The position numbers and the translations under genes are program-made. Below are positions 18,427-26,703 of a DNA stretch of 64,000 bases, one piece after another. Every line of letters starts with the position of its first letter. Positions within the stretch are counted from its first letter, which is position 1. The stretch is from Novosphingobium guangzhouense (lineage in GTDB: Bacteria; Pseudomonadota; Alphaproteobacteria; Sphingomonadales; Sphingomonadaceae), in contig NZ_LYMM01000051.1 in assembly GCF_002896965.1 (NCBI RefSeq), positions 186,001 to 250,000 of the forward strand. Reading direction: 5' to 3'. The notes under the pieces are model-generated. The model did no database searches and was not told where the DNA came from. It saw nothing but the letters and a program-made list of their open reading frames with translations.

Positions 18427-19994
18427 GCGCTTGTCACTTTCTGCGCTGCGCGGCGCGTTCTCGAGCCCTGGCCGGCGTTTGCTTTCGTTCTGACCTTCGC
18501 GCTTCTGACGGCGGCCATCGCGAACCCTGCGGCCAGCACCAGCATGACGAGGTCGAAGGCCACGAAAGTCCAGTCTCCCGCCAGCAGGCTGGGCAGCAAC
18601 CCGCGCGATGTGGTGAGGGCATTGATTACCGGCACTGCGGCAAAGCAGGCGCCTGCGATTGCCAGCGTCTCCGTCCACGCGCGTCGGGCGGGGCGTATCA
18701 TGCCCCACAAACCGATGCCGAGCCATGCGAGGAAAAGACTGTCGATCTCCCGCTCGGCGCGGCTGGCCATGTCCAGCGGCAGCAGCCGGTTGGCAAGGAA
18801 ATAGACCGCGATGCCGGTGGCCAGTCCCGCGATCGCGGCGATGTTCAGACGCTCTACCATGCGGAAACCCAGATGCGGGCGGCTTGGATCGGGCAGCCGT
18901 GCGCGGCGCTTGACGGTCCACAGGACAAGGCCGCTGCCCACCATGATCGTGCCGCCAAGACCGCTCAGGAAGTAGAGCCAGCGCAGGCCCCACTTGGCGA
19001 AGCGGCCGGTGTGCAGGCCGATCATCACGCTTTCGGTTGCCAGCGCCGCGCCGTTGGCGTCGTGGGCCCCGATCAGGCGGCCGGTGGCGCCATCGAACGA
19101 CGCGGTTTCGCCGCGTGCGCCGAAGGACGCTTCGGGAGAGCGGGTCATGTCGATCCGCGCGGCGGCATCGTTGGGGTTGGCGATGCTGATATAGCCTACG
19201 CGCTGGCCGTTCCAGCGATTTGAAGCCGCGCTCACCAGTGGTCCAAGGTCGGCCAGGGGCACGCGCTTGCCAGTCGGTTCTGCAGCGACCGCGCGGCCGA
19301 ACACGGCCTCGTAGAAGGCGGTCGGCGCGGCATAGTTCGCGGCGATGCCCCAGGGCATGTACATCGATGCCAGCGTCACCAGCCCGGTGAAGGTAATCAT
19401 CAGATGGAAGGGCAGGGCCAGCACGGCGGTGACATTGTGCGCGTCTAGCCAGCTCCGCTGTCCCTTGCCGAAGCGCAGCATGAAGAAATCGGCGAAGATC
19501 TTCTTGTGCGTGATGACGCCGGAAATGATCGCCACCAGCATGAACATCGCCGCAATGCCGACCAGATAGCGGGCCCAGAGCACGGGCATGTAATGCAGGT
19601 CGAAGTGGAAGCGATAAAGGAAGAAGCCGCCCCGCGTCTCACGCGTGGTGATACGGTTGCCATCGCGGTCGAGCACGGCGCTTGTCTCGCCGCGCGGGGC
19701 CGGTTTGGAAGCAGAGGGCTGCCAGTAGACCTGCGTGGTGGCGCTGCGGCTGTTGGGCAGCGTAATGTACCAGCTCTGCCCGTCAGGCGCGACCGTGTTG
19801 AGAAAGCGCACCGCGCCTTGCGCTGCCAGCGCCGGATTGGCGTCTCCAGCCACTTCCGGCTGCATCCAGCGGGTGATCTCGTCCTGGAAGTAGGCGGCGG
19901 TGCCGGTGGCGAACATCGCGAAGAGCAGCCAGCCCAGCAGCAGGCCGCTCCAGGTATGGAACAGCGCCATGGACTGGCGCAGGGTATCCCTCAC
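18423..19994 (-). CDS. PepSY-associated TM helix protein (iron-siderophore reductase-like)
   Basis: Start placed at GTG 19994, which overlaps the stop of the upstream gene (GTGA); the longer frame is not family-like. The 523-residue membrane protein has an N-terminal helix (LFHTWSGLLLGWLLFAMFAT), a PepSY-like periplasmic region and further helices near 145, 185, 325, 380, 420 and 490. A histidine-bearing HTWSG and the DXHNVTAVLALPFHLMIT region are typical of this family, which is linked to siderophore iron reduction (FpvG/FoxB-like). Preceded by DUF3649 and followed by DUF3325 as in siderophore clusters, but here without a siderophore receptor next door. Confidence 0.82.
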   Translation of the reverse strand: MRDTLRQSMALFHTWSGLLLGWLLFAMFATGTAAYFQDEITRWMQPEVAGDANPALAAQGAVRFLNTVAPDGQSWYITLPNSRSATTQVYWQPSASKPAPRGETSAVLDRDGNRITTRETRGGFFLYRFHFDLHYMPVLWARYLVGIAAMFMLVAIISGVITHKKIFADFFMLRFGKGQRSWLDAHNVTAVLALPFHLMITFTGLVTLASMYMPWGIAANYAAPTAFYEAVFGRAVAAEPTGKRVPLADLGPLVSAASNRWNGQRVGYISIANPNDAAARIDMTRSPEASFGARGETASFDGATGRLIGAHDANGAALATESVMIGLHTGRFAKWGLRWLYFLSGLGGTIMVGSGLVLWTVKRRARLPDPSRPHLGFRMVERLNIAAIAGLATGIAVYFLANRLLPLDMASRAEREIDSLFLAWLGIGLWGMIRPARRAWTETLAIAGACFAAVPVINALTTSRGLLPSLLAGDWTFVAFDLVMLVLAAGFAMAAVRSAKVRTKANAGQGSRTRRAAQKVTSA

Positions 19995-20302
19995 AGCCGG
20001 GCTCCCGCCATGAGCGAGATCCACAGCCCGGCACCCAGCAGCAGCCCGCTTCCCGCCAGCCAGAGCCACAGCCTGCCAGCCGACCGCACGCCGAACGCGA
20101 CAAGGGCCAGTACCGCGAACAGAAGGAAAGAGGTCAGCGTTGCTGCCACGCTGGCGTTCGCCGGATCGACGCCAAGGCCCTGCCAGAGCAGCCGCGCCAG
20201 GCAGGCGGTGGCCAGTGAAGTGAGCAGGTAATTGCCGGGGATGGCGGCAAGCAGCCGCGCGGCAATTTCGCCACGGCCGATGGTGCCGCTGCGCGGCTTC
20301 AT
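19991..20302 (-). CDS. DUF3649 family membrane protein
   Basis: ATG 20302 (MKPRSGTIGRGEIAARLL) has GGAG eight bases upstream and gives 103 residues; ATG 20323 is a weaker alternative. Three hydrophobic segments are visible (about 22-40, 48-70, 78-98). The AARLLAAIPGNYLLTSLATACLARLL pattern fits DUF3649, the small first partner of PepSY/DUF3325 iron-uptake operons. A palindrome resembling a Fur box lies 60-76 bp upstream. The role is accessory and not biochemically defined. Confidence 0.72.
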   Translation of the reverse strand: MKPRSGTIGRGEIAARLLAAIPGNYLLTSLATACLARLLWQGLGVDPANASVAATLTSFLLFAVLALVAFGVRSAGRLWLWLAGSGLLLGAGLWISLMAGARL

Positions 20303-20361
20303 CGACGGTCTCCGGCGATGCAAACTGTCACGAATCCCCCTGCGGCCCTACGCCCACGTTA

Positions 20362-20378
20362 TTGCGACGCACTCGCAA
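20362..20378. promoter_or_regulatory. Fur-box-like palindrome
   Basis: TTGCGA-N5-TCGCAA (inner TGCGA/TCGCA arms 10 bp apart), with the 15-bp arm geometry of a 7-1-7 Fur site, located 60 bp upstream of the DUF3649-PepSY-DUF3325 operon. Position and content fit iron regulation. Binding is inferred only. Confidence 0.45.
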
Positions 20379-20427
20379 AATTCGCTAGGCTTCGGGCGGG
20401 GGATTGTCAACGCACCGCAAGAACTGG

Positions 20428-22662
20428 TCAGCGCGCGTTTGCGAGCGGTTGCAGGTTTTGGGGCGATCGCTGGCGCGGGATGGGTATCCTCAGGGTGAAG
20501 TTTTGGCCCTGCCAATGGCGTTCGACCAGCCAGCTGTTCTCATTCGCCTGTAATACGTAATCGCCGTGGGTAAACAGATCAGGTCGTTCTTGACGCCGCG
20601 CCAGCAGCGCGCGGGTCAGGTCCAGTTTGCGCATGGACAGCGGCGCGAACTGCCCGGTCTGTAGCGCGGCCCAGTCCACCTTGCGGCGATTGTCAGGGTC
20701 GGTCAGGGCAATGGCAAGCGCTTCGCTGCCCTGATAGATGTCGGGTATGCCGGGCGCCGTCATCTGCAATGCGGCCTGTGCCAGCACGATGGCCTCTATC
20801 GTAGTGTCGATTTCGCCGCGCAAACTGGCTGGCAGAAGGTCGCCGACCGTGACATCGCGGTGTAGTGCAAGGCACAGGCGTGCGACTTGCGCCTCGGCGG
20901 CTTCGTCAGGCGCTTCGTGTCGGGACAATTCCTTGCCTTCGCGCATGGCCTTGGCAATGTGGGCGGTGATCCGGTCAGTTGCATCCGGTTCGTTCCGCAT
21001 GATCAGAGCCGTTTGCAGAGCGTAGAGTCCCCATCGTTCCGGGAGGGCTGCGGCGTTCGCCCGCTGCCGGGCTTCGGCGTAGAGGGCACCGGCAAGATCT
21101 GGGAAATAGCCAAGGGCGATCAGGACAGCGCGCGCATCGGCCGACCTCTTCGTATCGTGAGTCGACAGCGCGTTCAGGGCCAGCGGGGTAACGCGGGCAC
21201 GATCCGCCATTGTCGCGGCGAACGCGCTCGCCTCGACCGAGCCCAGATCGGGGGCAGCGCCGACTTCGCAGAACGGCAGGAAGGACACTTGCCGGAAGAA
21301 CACGGTGTCCTCTTCGGATTTGGCCGTCAGCGCCCCGGTCAGCTGTTCGAAGCGGGCAGCGAAGGCGCGGGCCGGGGGATCGTCGGGCGCGCGCAGCAGG
21401 TCGCCAAGGGCAGCGGCCATCGGGGTATCGCCGACTTCCGCGATCGCCTGCGACACCGTTGCGCAAAGCGGGCACAAATCCGCCGCATATGACCGATAGA
21501 CCGGCCAGACCGTTGCCAGCCTTGCGATCGCCTCCGAGGTTTGGGCGCGGGATTCCTCTTCCAGTGCCAGCGCGGCAAGTGCGGCTCTGGTCACGCGGGA
21601 CAGTTCGGGCGTGAAGACCTGATCCAGCAGTTCGCGGCGCACCCGGCGCACCTCAAGCGCATAGTTTTCGGGAACCGCGCCGTGCGATGCATCGCGTACG
21701 GCCGCAAGACCGGCCGGATGCGCAAGCAGGCGGGAGAGCGGGGCCATGAATTCGTAGCCGCTCATCCCCTCGATCGGCCAGAATGAGGGAATCGCCTCGC
21801 CGTCCTTGACGATCTTCTCGACCCAGATCGGGGTGTCGCCTACGGCTTCGCGCAGGCGCTGGAGATAGGCGCCGGGGCGGGCAAGCCCGTCCACGTGGTC
21901 CACGCGCAGCCCCTGAATGCGCCCGGCTGCAACCTGCTCGATTATCCAGCGGTGCGTAAGGGCGAAGACCGCCGGGTCTTCCTGGCGTACCCCGATAAGG
22001 TCGGTGATGTTGAAGAAGCGGCGATGCGTGATCCGATCCGCGCTGTCCTGCCAGTCGCCCAGCGACCAGTGCTGCTCTGCCAGAAGCGCATCCAGGCAAG
22101 ATGCATCCAGTGTGCGGCTGCCCCCGCAGATATGGCGCGACAGATCGGTCGGTCGCAGCGGGTATTCTCGCTCATATACCCGCAGGTGCGGATCGTCTGC
22201 CGTACCGGAAGGCGTGATTTGCCCTGCTGCCAGAAGGTCGGCGATGGTCCCGTCCAATACGGGAAAGTGCAGCGCTCCTGCGTCCCAGTCGATATCGAAG
22301 ATGGGGGCGTTGGGACTTTCGGCGCCGTGGCGCAGCACGTCGGCAAGCCATGGGTTCTCGGGAGTGAAGGCCATGTGGTTCGGCACAATGTCGATGACAA
22401 TGCCGATCCCTGCCAGTTGCGCCGCATCGCTCAGGGCGTCGAATGCAGGCTGCCCGCCCAGAACCGGATCGATCTGAGTCGGATCGATGACGTCATAACC
22501 GTGCGTTGACCCGCTGGCGGCATGGAACGGGGGGGCAAGATAGAGGTGGCTCACGCCAAGACTGCCGAGCCATGGCAGCAGCGCCCGCGCCGCGTCGAGG
22601 TCCACGCCGCCGCGAAGTTGCAGGCGATAAGTCCCGACAAAAGGCGGGGCAGCTTGCGACAT
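20428..22662 (-). CDS. treY: Malto-oligosyltrehalose synthase
   Basis: A 744-residue GH13 enzyme that isomerises the reducing-end alpha-1,4 bond of a maltodextrin to the alpha,alpha-1,1 bond, giving maltooligosyl-trehalose. Motifs: HGYDVID (54-60), IVPNH (92-96), nucleophile D255 in GLRVDHVDGL, acid E282 in IWVEKIVK and the STHDTKRSADAR region conserved in TreY. ATG 22662 (MSQAAPPFVGTYRLQL) is the family-consistent start. It follows treZ by 5 bp and is the last gene of the glgX-treZ-treY operon, in which debranched glucan is converted to trehalose. Somewhat shorter than some homologues but complete. Confidence 0.93.
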   Translation of the reverse strand: MSQAAPPFVGTYRLQLRGGVDLDAARALLPWLGSLGVSHLYLAPPFHAASGSTHGYDVIDPTQIDPVLGGQPAFDALSDAAQLAGIGIVIDIVPNHMAFTPENPWLADVLRHGAESPNAPIFDIDWDAGALHFPVLDGTIADLLAAGQITPSGTADDPHLRVYEREYPLRPTDLSRHICGGSRTLDASCLDALLAEQHWSLGDWQDSADRITHRRFFNITDLIGVRQEDPAVFALTHRWIIEQVAAGRIQGLRVDHVDGLARPGAYLQRLREAVGDTPIWVEKIVKDGEAIPSFWPIEGMSGYEFMAPLSRLLAHPAGLAAVRDASHGAVPENYALEVRRVRRELLDQVFTPELSRVTRAALAALALEEESRAQTSEAIARLATVWPVYRSYAADLCPLCATVSQAIAEVGDTPMAAALGDLLRAPDDPPARAFAARFEQLTGALTAKSEEDTVFFRQVSFLPFCEVGAAPDLGSVEASAFAATMADRARVTPLALNALSTHDTKRSADARAVLIALGYFPDLAGALYAEARQRANAAALPERWGLYALQTALIMRNEPDATDRITAHIAKAMREGKELSRHEAPDEAAEAQVARLCLALHRDVTVGDLLPASLRGEIDTTIEAIVLAQAALQMTAPGIPDIYQGSEALAIALTDPDNRRKVDWAALQTGQFAPLSMRKLDLTRALLARRQERPDLFTHGDYVLQANENSWLVERHWQGQNFTLRIPIPRQRSPQNLQPLANAR

Positions 22663-22667
22663 GGTGG

Positions 22668-24392
22668 TCACTCCGATGAAACGGCGGCGATGAGCGCAAA
22701 GGGGCTCGACGCGTCCGAAAGGTGCAGGATCGTGCCGGGCAGTTCCGGGGCAGGCTGGTCGATATCCGGGCCGAGCCTTGCGTGCATGCGCAGCGTTGCC
22801 GGCCCAAACGACCATGCGGCATCGATCCGGCGCCCCTCCCGCCCGACGATGGCCGCGGGTTGCGGGTTGGTGGCGATCAAGGGGGTAACGTGGTTGCGCC
22901 GCAAGTGGAGCAGGTCGCGTACGAAGGCCACGTGGTCATGCTGTTCGGCGCGCACGGGCGCACCGATCCGCGAGGCGAGGAAGGTCTCTTCGGCCACCGG
23001 ATCGGGCACTTCGCCCGCAAAGCTGGCGAAACGGGCGAACTCTCTGGCCCGGCCTTCGCGCACGGCATGGGCAAGATCGCCGGTGAAATCGACGAAGAAG
23101 CGGAAAGGGGCATCGGTCAGGAATTCGTCGCCCATGAACAGCATCGGCGTGAAGGGGGTAAGCAGGGTCAGGGCCGTGGCAATGCGGTAGGCATGGGGAT
23201 CGCGGGCAAGGTGATGCAGCCGCTCTCCCAGCGCCCGGTTGCCGACCTGATCGTGGTTGCCAAGGAAGTTGACGAAGGCGGTGCGCGGCAGTTCGCCGGA
23301 TGGTTCTCCGCGCGGCGGGGCGTCGCCATGTTCACGGATCTGGCCCTGTTCGACGTAACCGTCCGACAGGGCGGTGGCGATATCGCCTGCGGGGTCCACG
23401 GCGAAAGGCGCGTAGTAGCTTTCGGCCTCGCCGGTCAGCAGGCAGTGGAGCGCGTGGTGCCAGTCATCGTTCCAGGTGCCGTCGAACGGCGCATCGGCGG
23501 CGAAGTAGCGGGCAAGGTTGCGTTCGTCCTCGGTGATGAGGTGGATCGGCCGGTCCCATTCGACGGCGCGCGCGCGCTGGCCCAGTTCGTCGAGGAAATG
23601 GACAGGGGAGTGATCCTCTATCGCGTGGACGGCGTCCAGCCGCAGCCCGTCCAGGCGGTATTCGTCCAGCCAGTGCAGGGCATTGGCGATGAAGTATTCG
23701 CGCACGGCAGGTGCTTCGAAGGCTATCCCTGCGCCCCAAGGCGATGTGCGATCCGGATGGAAGAACGAAGGGCACCACCCGGAAAGGTAGTTCCCGGCCG
23801 GTCCGAAGTGATTGTAGACTACGTCCAGCAGCACTGCGATGCCGTGGCCGTGAGCGGCATCCACCAGCGCGCGCATGTCATCGGGCGATCCGTAGGCGGG
23901 ATGGGGGGCGAAGGGCAGGACGCCGTCATAGCCCCAGCCGCGCGTTCCTTCGAATTGAGCGACCGGCATGATCTCTATCATCGTCACGCCAAGGTTCGCC
24001 AGCCGCGGCAGTTCGGCCATGGCGGCGGTGAACGTCCCTTCGGGCGTGAAGGTGCCGATGTGCAGTTCGTAGATCACCGCCTCGTGCCAGGGGCGCCCGC
24101 GCCATGGGTTGCGCCATGCAAAGGCGGCATGATCGACGAGGTTTGAGGAGCCGTGCACGTCCGCGATCTGCGCGCGCGCCGCGGGGTCGGGATAGGGAGT
24201 GCCGTCCAGCACCCAGCGATAGGCATCGCCTGCCTCAGCCTCGCCTTCGAACAGCCACCAGCCTTGTCCGGCCGCCAGTGCGGGCATCGCCAGACCGTTG
24301 ATCTCGACGCGGGCCTCGGTGGCTTCGGGCGCCCACAGGCCGAAGCGCCAGTTGCCGCCGCCGATCGGCCTTGCGCCCCATTGCGTGGCCAT
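22668..24392 (-). CDS. treZ: Malto-oligosyltrehalose trehalohydrolase
   Basis: A 574-residue GH13 enzyme that releases free trehalose from maltooligosyl-trehalose. N-terminal CBM48-like domain (about 10-90, FGLWAPEATEARVEING), then the barrel: LDVVYNHFGPAGNYL (189-203), nucleophile D253 in LDGLRLDAVHAI, acid E288 in LITEDERN and NFLGNHDQVGNRA as the third carboxylate region. Its ATG overlaps the glgX stop by one base (TGATG), and treY follows after 5 bp, so the three enzymes are made together. Length is normal. Confidence 0.95.
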   Translation of the reverse strand: MATQWGARPIGGGNWRFGLWAPEATEARVEINGLAMPALAAGQGWWLFEGEAEAGDAYRWVLDGTPYPDPAARAQIADVHGSSNLVDHAAFAWRNPWRGRPWHEAVIYELHIGTFTPEGTFTAAMAELPRLANLGVTMIEIMPVAQFEGTRGWGYDGVLPFAPHPAYGSPDDMRALVDAAHGHGIAVLLDVVYNHFGPAGNYLSGWCPSFFHPDRTSPWGAGIAFEAPAVREYFIANALHWLDEYRLDGLRLDAVHAIEDHSPVHFLDELGQRARAVEWDRPIHLITEDERNLARYFAADAPFDGTWNDDWHHALHCLLTGEAESYYAPFAVDPAGDIATALSDGYVEQGQIREHGDAPPRGEPSGELPRTAFVNFLGNHDQVGNRALGERLHHLARDPHAYRIATALTLLTPFTPMLFMGDEFLTDAPFRFFVDFTGDLAHAVREGRAREFARFASFAGEVPDPVAEETFLASRIGAPVRAEQHDHVAFVRDLLHLRRNHVTPLIATNPQPAAIVGREGRRIDAAWSFGPATLRMHARLGPDIDQPAPELPGTILHLSDASSPFALIAAVSSE

Positions 24393-26506
24393 CAGGCCGG
24401 ACGGAACAGGCAGAGGCTGGCGGGCGATATCGCGGCCTGTTCCCGGTCCACCGCTTCTTCGGTGAATGGGTCGTCGCGGGCGGTATCGAGCACGCGGACC
24501 CAGTCTCCTTCGGGCAGGGTGAAATCCAGCCCGTCGCCCGCATTGATCACGGTGAACAGCGGCCGCCCGCCATCAAGGAACACCTCACGCGTGGAGTAGT
24601 CGACCAGCATGCCCAGCACGCGCAGGCCCGGCTGGCTCCACAGTTCCTGATCCATGGCCCGTCCATCGGGCTGGAACCAGGCGATTTCCACGCGCTCGTT
24701 ATCGCCGGTCTCGCCCATCAGGAAGTTTTCCTGCGCCAGTACCGGGAACTGGCGGCGCAGCGCGATCATGCGGCTGCAGAAGTCAAGGAAGGCGTCGTCC
24801 TTCGCCTCCCAGTCAAGCCAGGCCAGAGCGTTGTCCTGGCAGTAGACGTTGTTGTTGCCTTGCTGGCTGTTGCCGATCTCATCGCCGGACAGCATCATCG
24901 GCACGCCCTGGCTGACCATCAGGGTGGCCACCATCGCGCGGCGGCGGCGGGCGCGCGCGGCTGTGATGACGTCATCGTCAGTGGCGCCTTCGGCCCCCAT
25001 GTTGTCGGACAGGTTGTTGTCGTGCCCGTCGGCGCCGCCTTCGCCGTTCGCCTCGTTGTGGCGATCGTTGAAGGATACCGTGTCCATCAGGGTGAAGCCG
25101 TCATGGGCGGCAAGGAAGTTGATCGAACTGGTAGCGCCCCGGTCGGAATGGTTGAACTGGACCGGAGAGCCGATCAGGCGCTGGGCCATGTCACCCACCA
25201 GCCCTTCGTCGCCGCGCCAGAAGGCGCGCACGTCATCGCGGAACTTGTCGTTCCATTCGCGGAACGGGTAGGGGAAACCGCCGACCTGATAGCCGCCCAG
25301 CCCCACGTCCCACGGTTCGGCGATCAGCTTCACGGCGGCCAGGATCGGATCTTGCCGGATGGCGTCGAAGAAGCCGCCCTCCCGGTCGAAGCCGTGCCCT
25401 TCGCGGCCGAGCGTGGAGGCCAGGTCGAAGCGGAAACCATCGACGTGCATCACCTGCACCCAGTACCGCAGGGAATCGAGCACCATGCGCAGCACCATCG
25501 GATGCGCGACCGACAGGGTGTTGCCGGTGCCGGTATTGTCGAAGCTGAAGCGCGGGTTTTCGGGGCTCAGCATATAGTAGCTGGCGTTGTCGAGACCGCG
25601 GAAACACATCGTAGGTCCGCGTTCGGACCCTTCGGCGGTGTGGTTGTAGACCACGTCCATGATCACTTCGATCCCCGCCTTGTGGAACCGCTTCACCATG
25701 TCCTTGAACTGGCGGATGGCGCGCGGGGCAAGGTCGCCGGTGCGCAGGAAGCGCGGCTCGGGGGCGAAGAAGCCCAGCGTCTGGTAGCCCCAGTAGTTCG
25801 ACAGGCCCTGGTCCAGCAGCATCCGGTCGTCGAGGAAGAACTGGCTGGGCAGCAGTTCGATCGCGCTTACGCCCAGCTTCTGCAGGTGAGCGATGATCGG
25901 TTCGCTGGCCATGCCTTCATACGTGCCGCGCAGGGCCTCGGGCACATCGGGGTGAGTCATCGTCAGGCCGCGCACATGGGCTTCGTAGATCACCGTTTCG
26001 GTCCAGGGGCGGGACAGCGCCTTGTCGCCTTCCCAGTCGAAATCGGGGTCCTGCACCACGCTTTTGACCATGAACGGGGCGGAATCGCGCGGGTCGAAGG
26101 TGGTGTCGTCGCCGGTGGAAAGGTCGTATCCCCACAAGGCGTCGTCCCACTGCACCGCGCCCGAAACCTCCCGTGCGTAGGGGTCCAGCAGCAGCTTGTT
26201 GGGGTTGAAGCGGTGCCCGTTCGCCGGGTCATAGGGGCCATGCGCGCGCAGGCCGTAGAGCTGGCCGGGCCGGATGCCGGGCAGGTAGCCGGAAAACACC
26301 GATCCTTCGCGTGAGGGCAGTTCGAGGCGCGCGGTTTCCTCTGCCCCGTCCTCGGAGAACAGGCATAGCTCGATCGCTTCGGCGTTTTCGGAAAAGACCG
26401 CGAAGTGAGTGCCTTCGCCGGTGAATTCCGCGCCCAGTTCATGGATCATTCGTTCGGGGCGGGAAAAGGAAATCCCGGCGTCGTCGGATGCGGTGCCCTG
26501 CGTCAC
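24392..26506 (-). CDS. glgX: Glycogen debranching enzyme GlgX/TreX
   Basis: Start set at GTG 26506, which has an AGGAGG ribosome site six bases upstream (26513-26518); the longer frame is not protein-like. The 704-residue isoamylase-type enzyme has an N-terminal CBM48 domain (about 22-120) and a GH13 barrel with VIMDVVYNHTAEG (281-293), nucleophile D361 (VDGFRFDLAS), acid E397 (IAEPWD) and D469 (AAHDG). It removes alpha-1,6 branches so that TreY and TreZ can work on linear chains. It is the first gene of the operon and is divergent from the STN-type TonB receptor over 197 bp. Confidence 0.94.
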   Translation of the reverse strand: MTQGTASDDAGISFSRPERMIHELGAEFTGEGTHFAVFSENAEAIELCLFSEDGAEETARLELPSREGSVFSGYLPGIRPGQLYGLRAHGPYDPANGHRFNPNKLLLDPYAREVSGAVQWDDALWGYDLSTGDDTTFDPRDSAPFMVKSVVQDPDFDWEGDKALSRPWTETVIYEAHVRGLTMTHPDVPEALRGTYEGMASEPIIAHLQKLGVSAIELLPSQFFLDDRMLLDQGLSNYWGYQTLGFFAPEPRFLRTGDLAPRAIRQFKDMVKRFHKAGIEVIMDVVYNHTAEGSERGPTMCFRGLDNASYYMLSPENPRFSFDNTGTGNTLSVAHPMVLRMVLDSLRYWVQVMHVDGFRFDLASTLGREGHGFDREGGFFDAIRQDPILAAVKLIAEPWDVGLGGYQVGGFPYPFREWNDKFRDDVRAFWRGDEGLVGDMAQRLIGSPVQFNHSDRGATSSINFLAAHDGFTLMDTVSFNDRHNEANGEGGADGHDNNLSDNMGAEGATDDDVITAARARRRRAMVATLMVSQGVPMMLSGDEIGNSQQGNNNVYCQDNALAWLDWEAKDDAFLDFCSRMIALRRQFPVLAQENFLMGETGDNERVEIAWFQPDGRAMDQELWSQPGLRVLGMLVDYSTREVFLDGGRPLFTVINAGDGLDFTLPEGDWVRVLDTARDDPFTEEAVDREQAAISPASLCLFRPA

Positions 26507-26580
26507 GTGCTGCCTCCTGCAAGATGCTGCAACCGCTAACTCGCATGCGGGCACCGCGTTCCCGACCGGAGATGACGGGC

Positions 26581-26590
26581 CTTTGCAAAG
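26581..26590. promoter_or_regulatory. Palindrome CTTTGCAAAG in divergent promoter region
   Basis: A perfect 10-bp palindrome in the 197-bp region between glgX (minus) and the STN-type receptor (plus). Also present here is CGCATGCG at 26542-26549. Either could be an operator. No regulator gene is adjacent, so this is weak. Confidence 0.25.
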
Positions 26591-26703
26591 CTCGTTCGCG
26601 CCGCACCGCAGAATTTTTTTACTCCGACTTGGAGGCAAGCGCCCGCCATCCCGTCATCCCCGCGAATGGCGCAGACGTTGTGCCATGTCGGGGGTTAGAT
26701 TTC

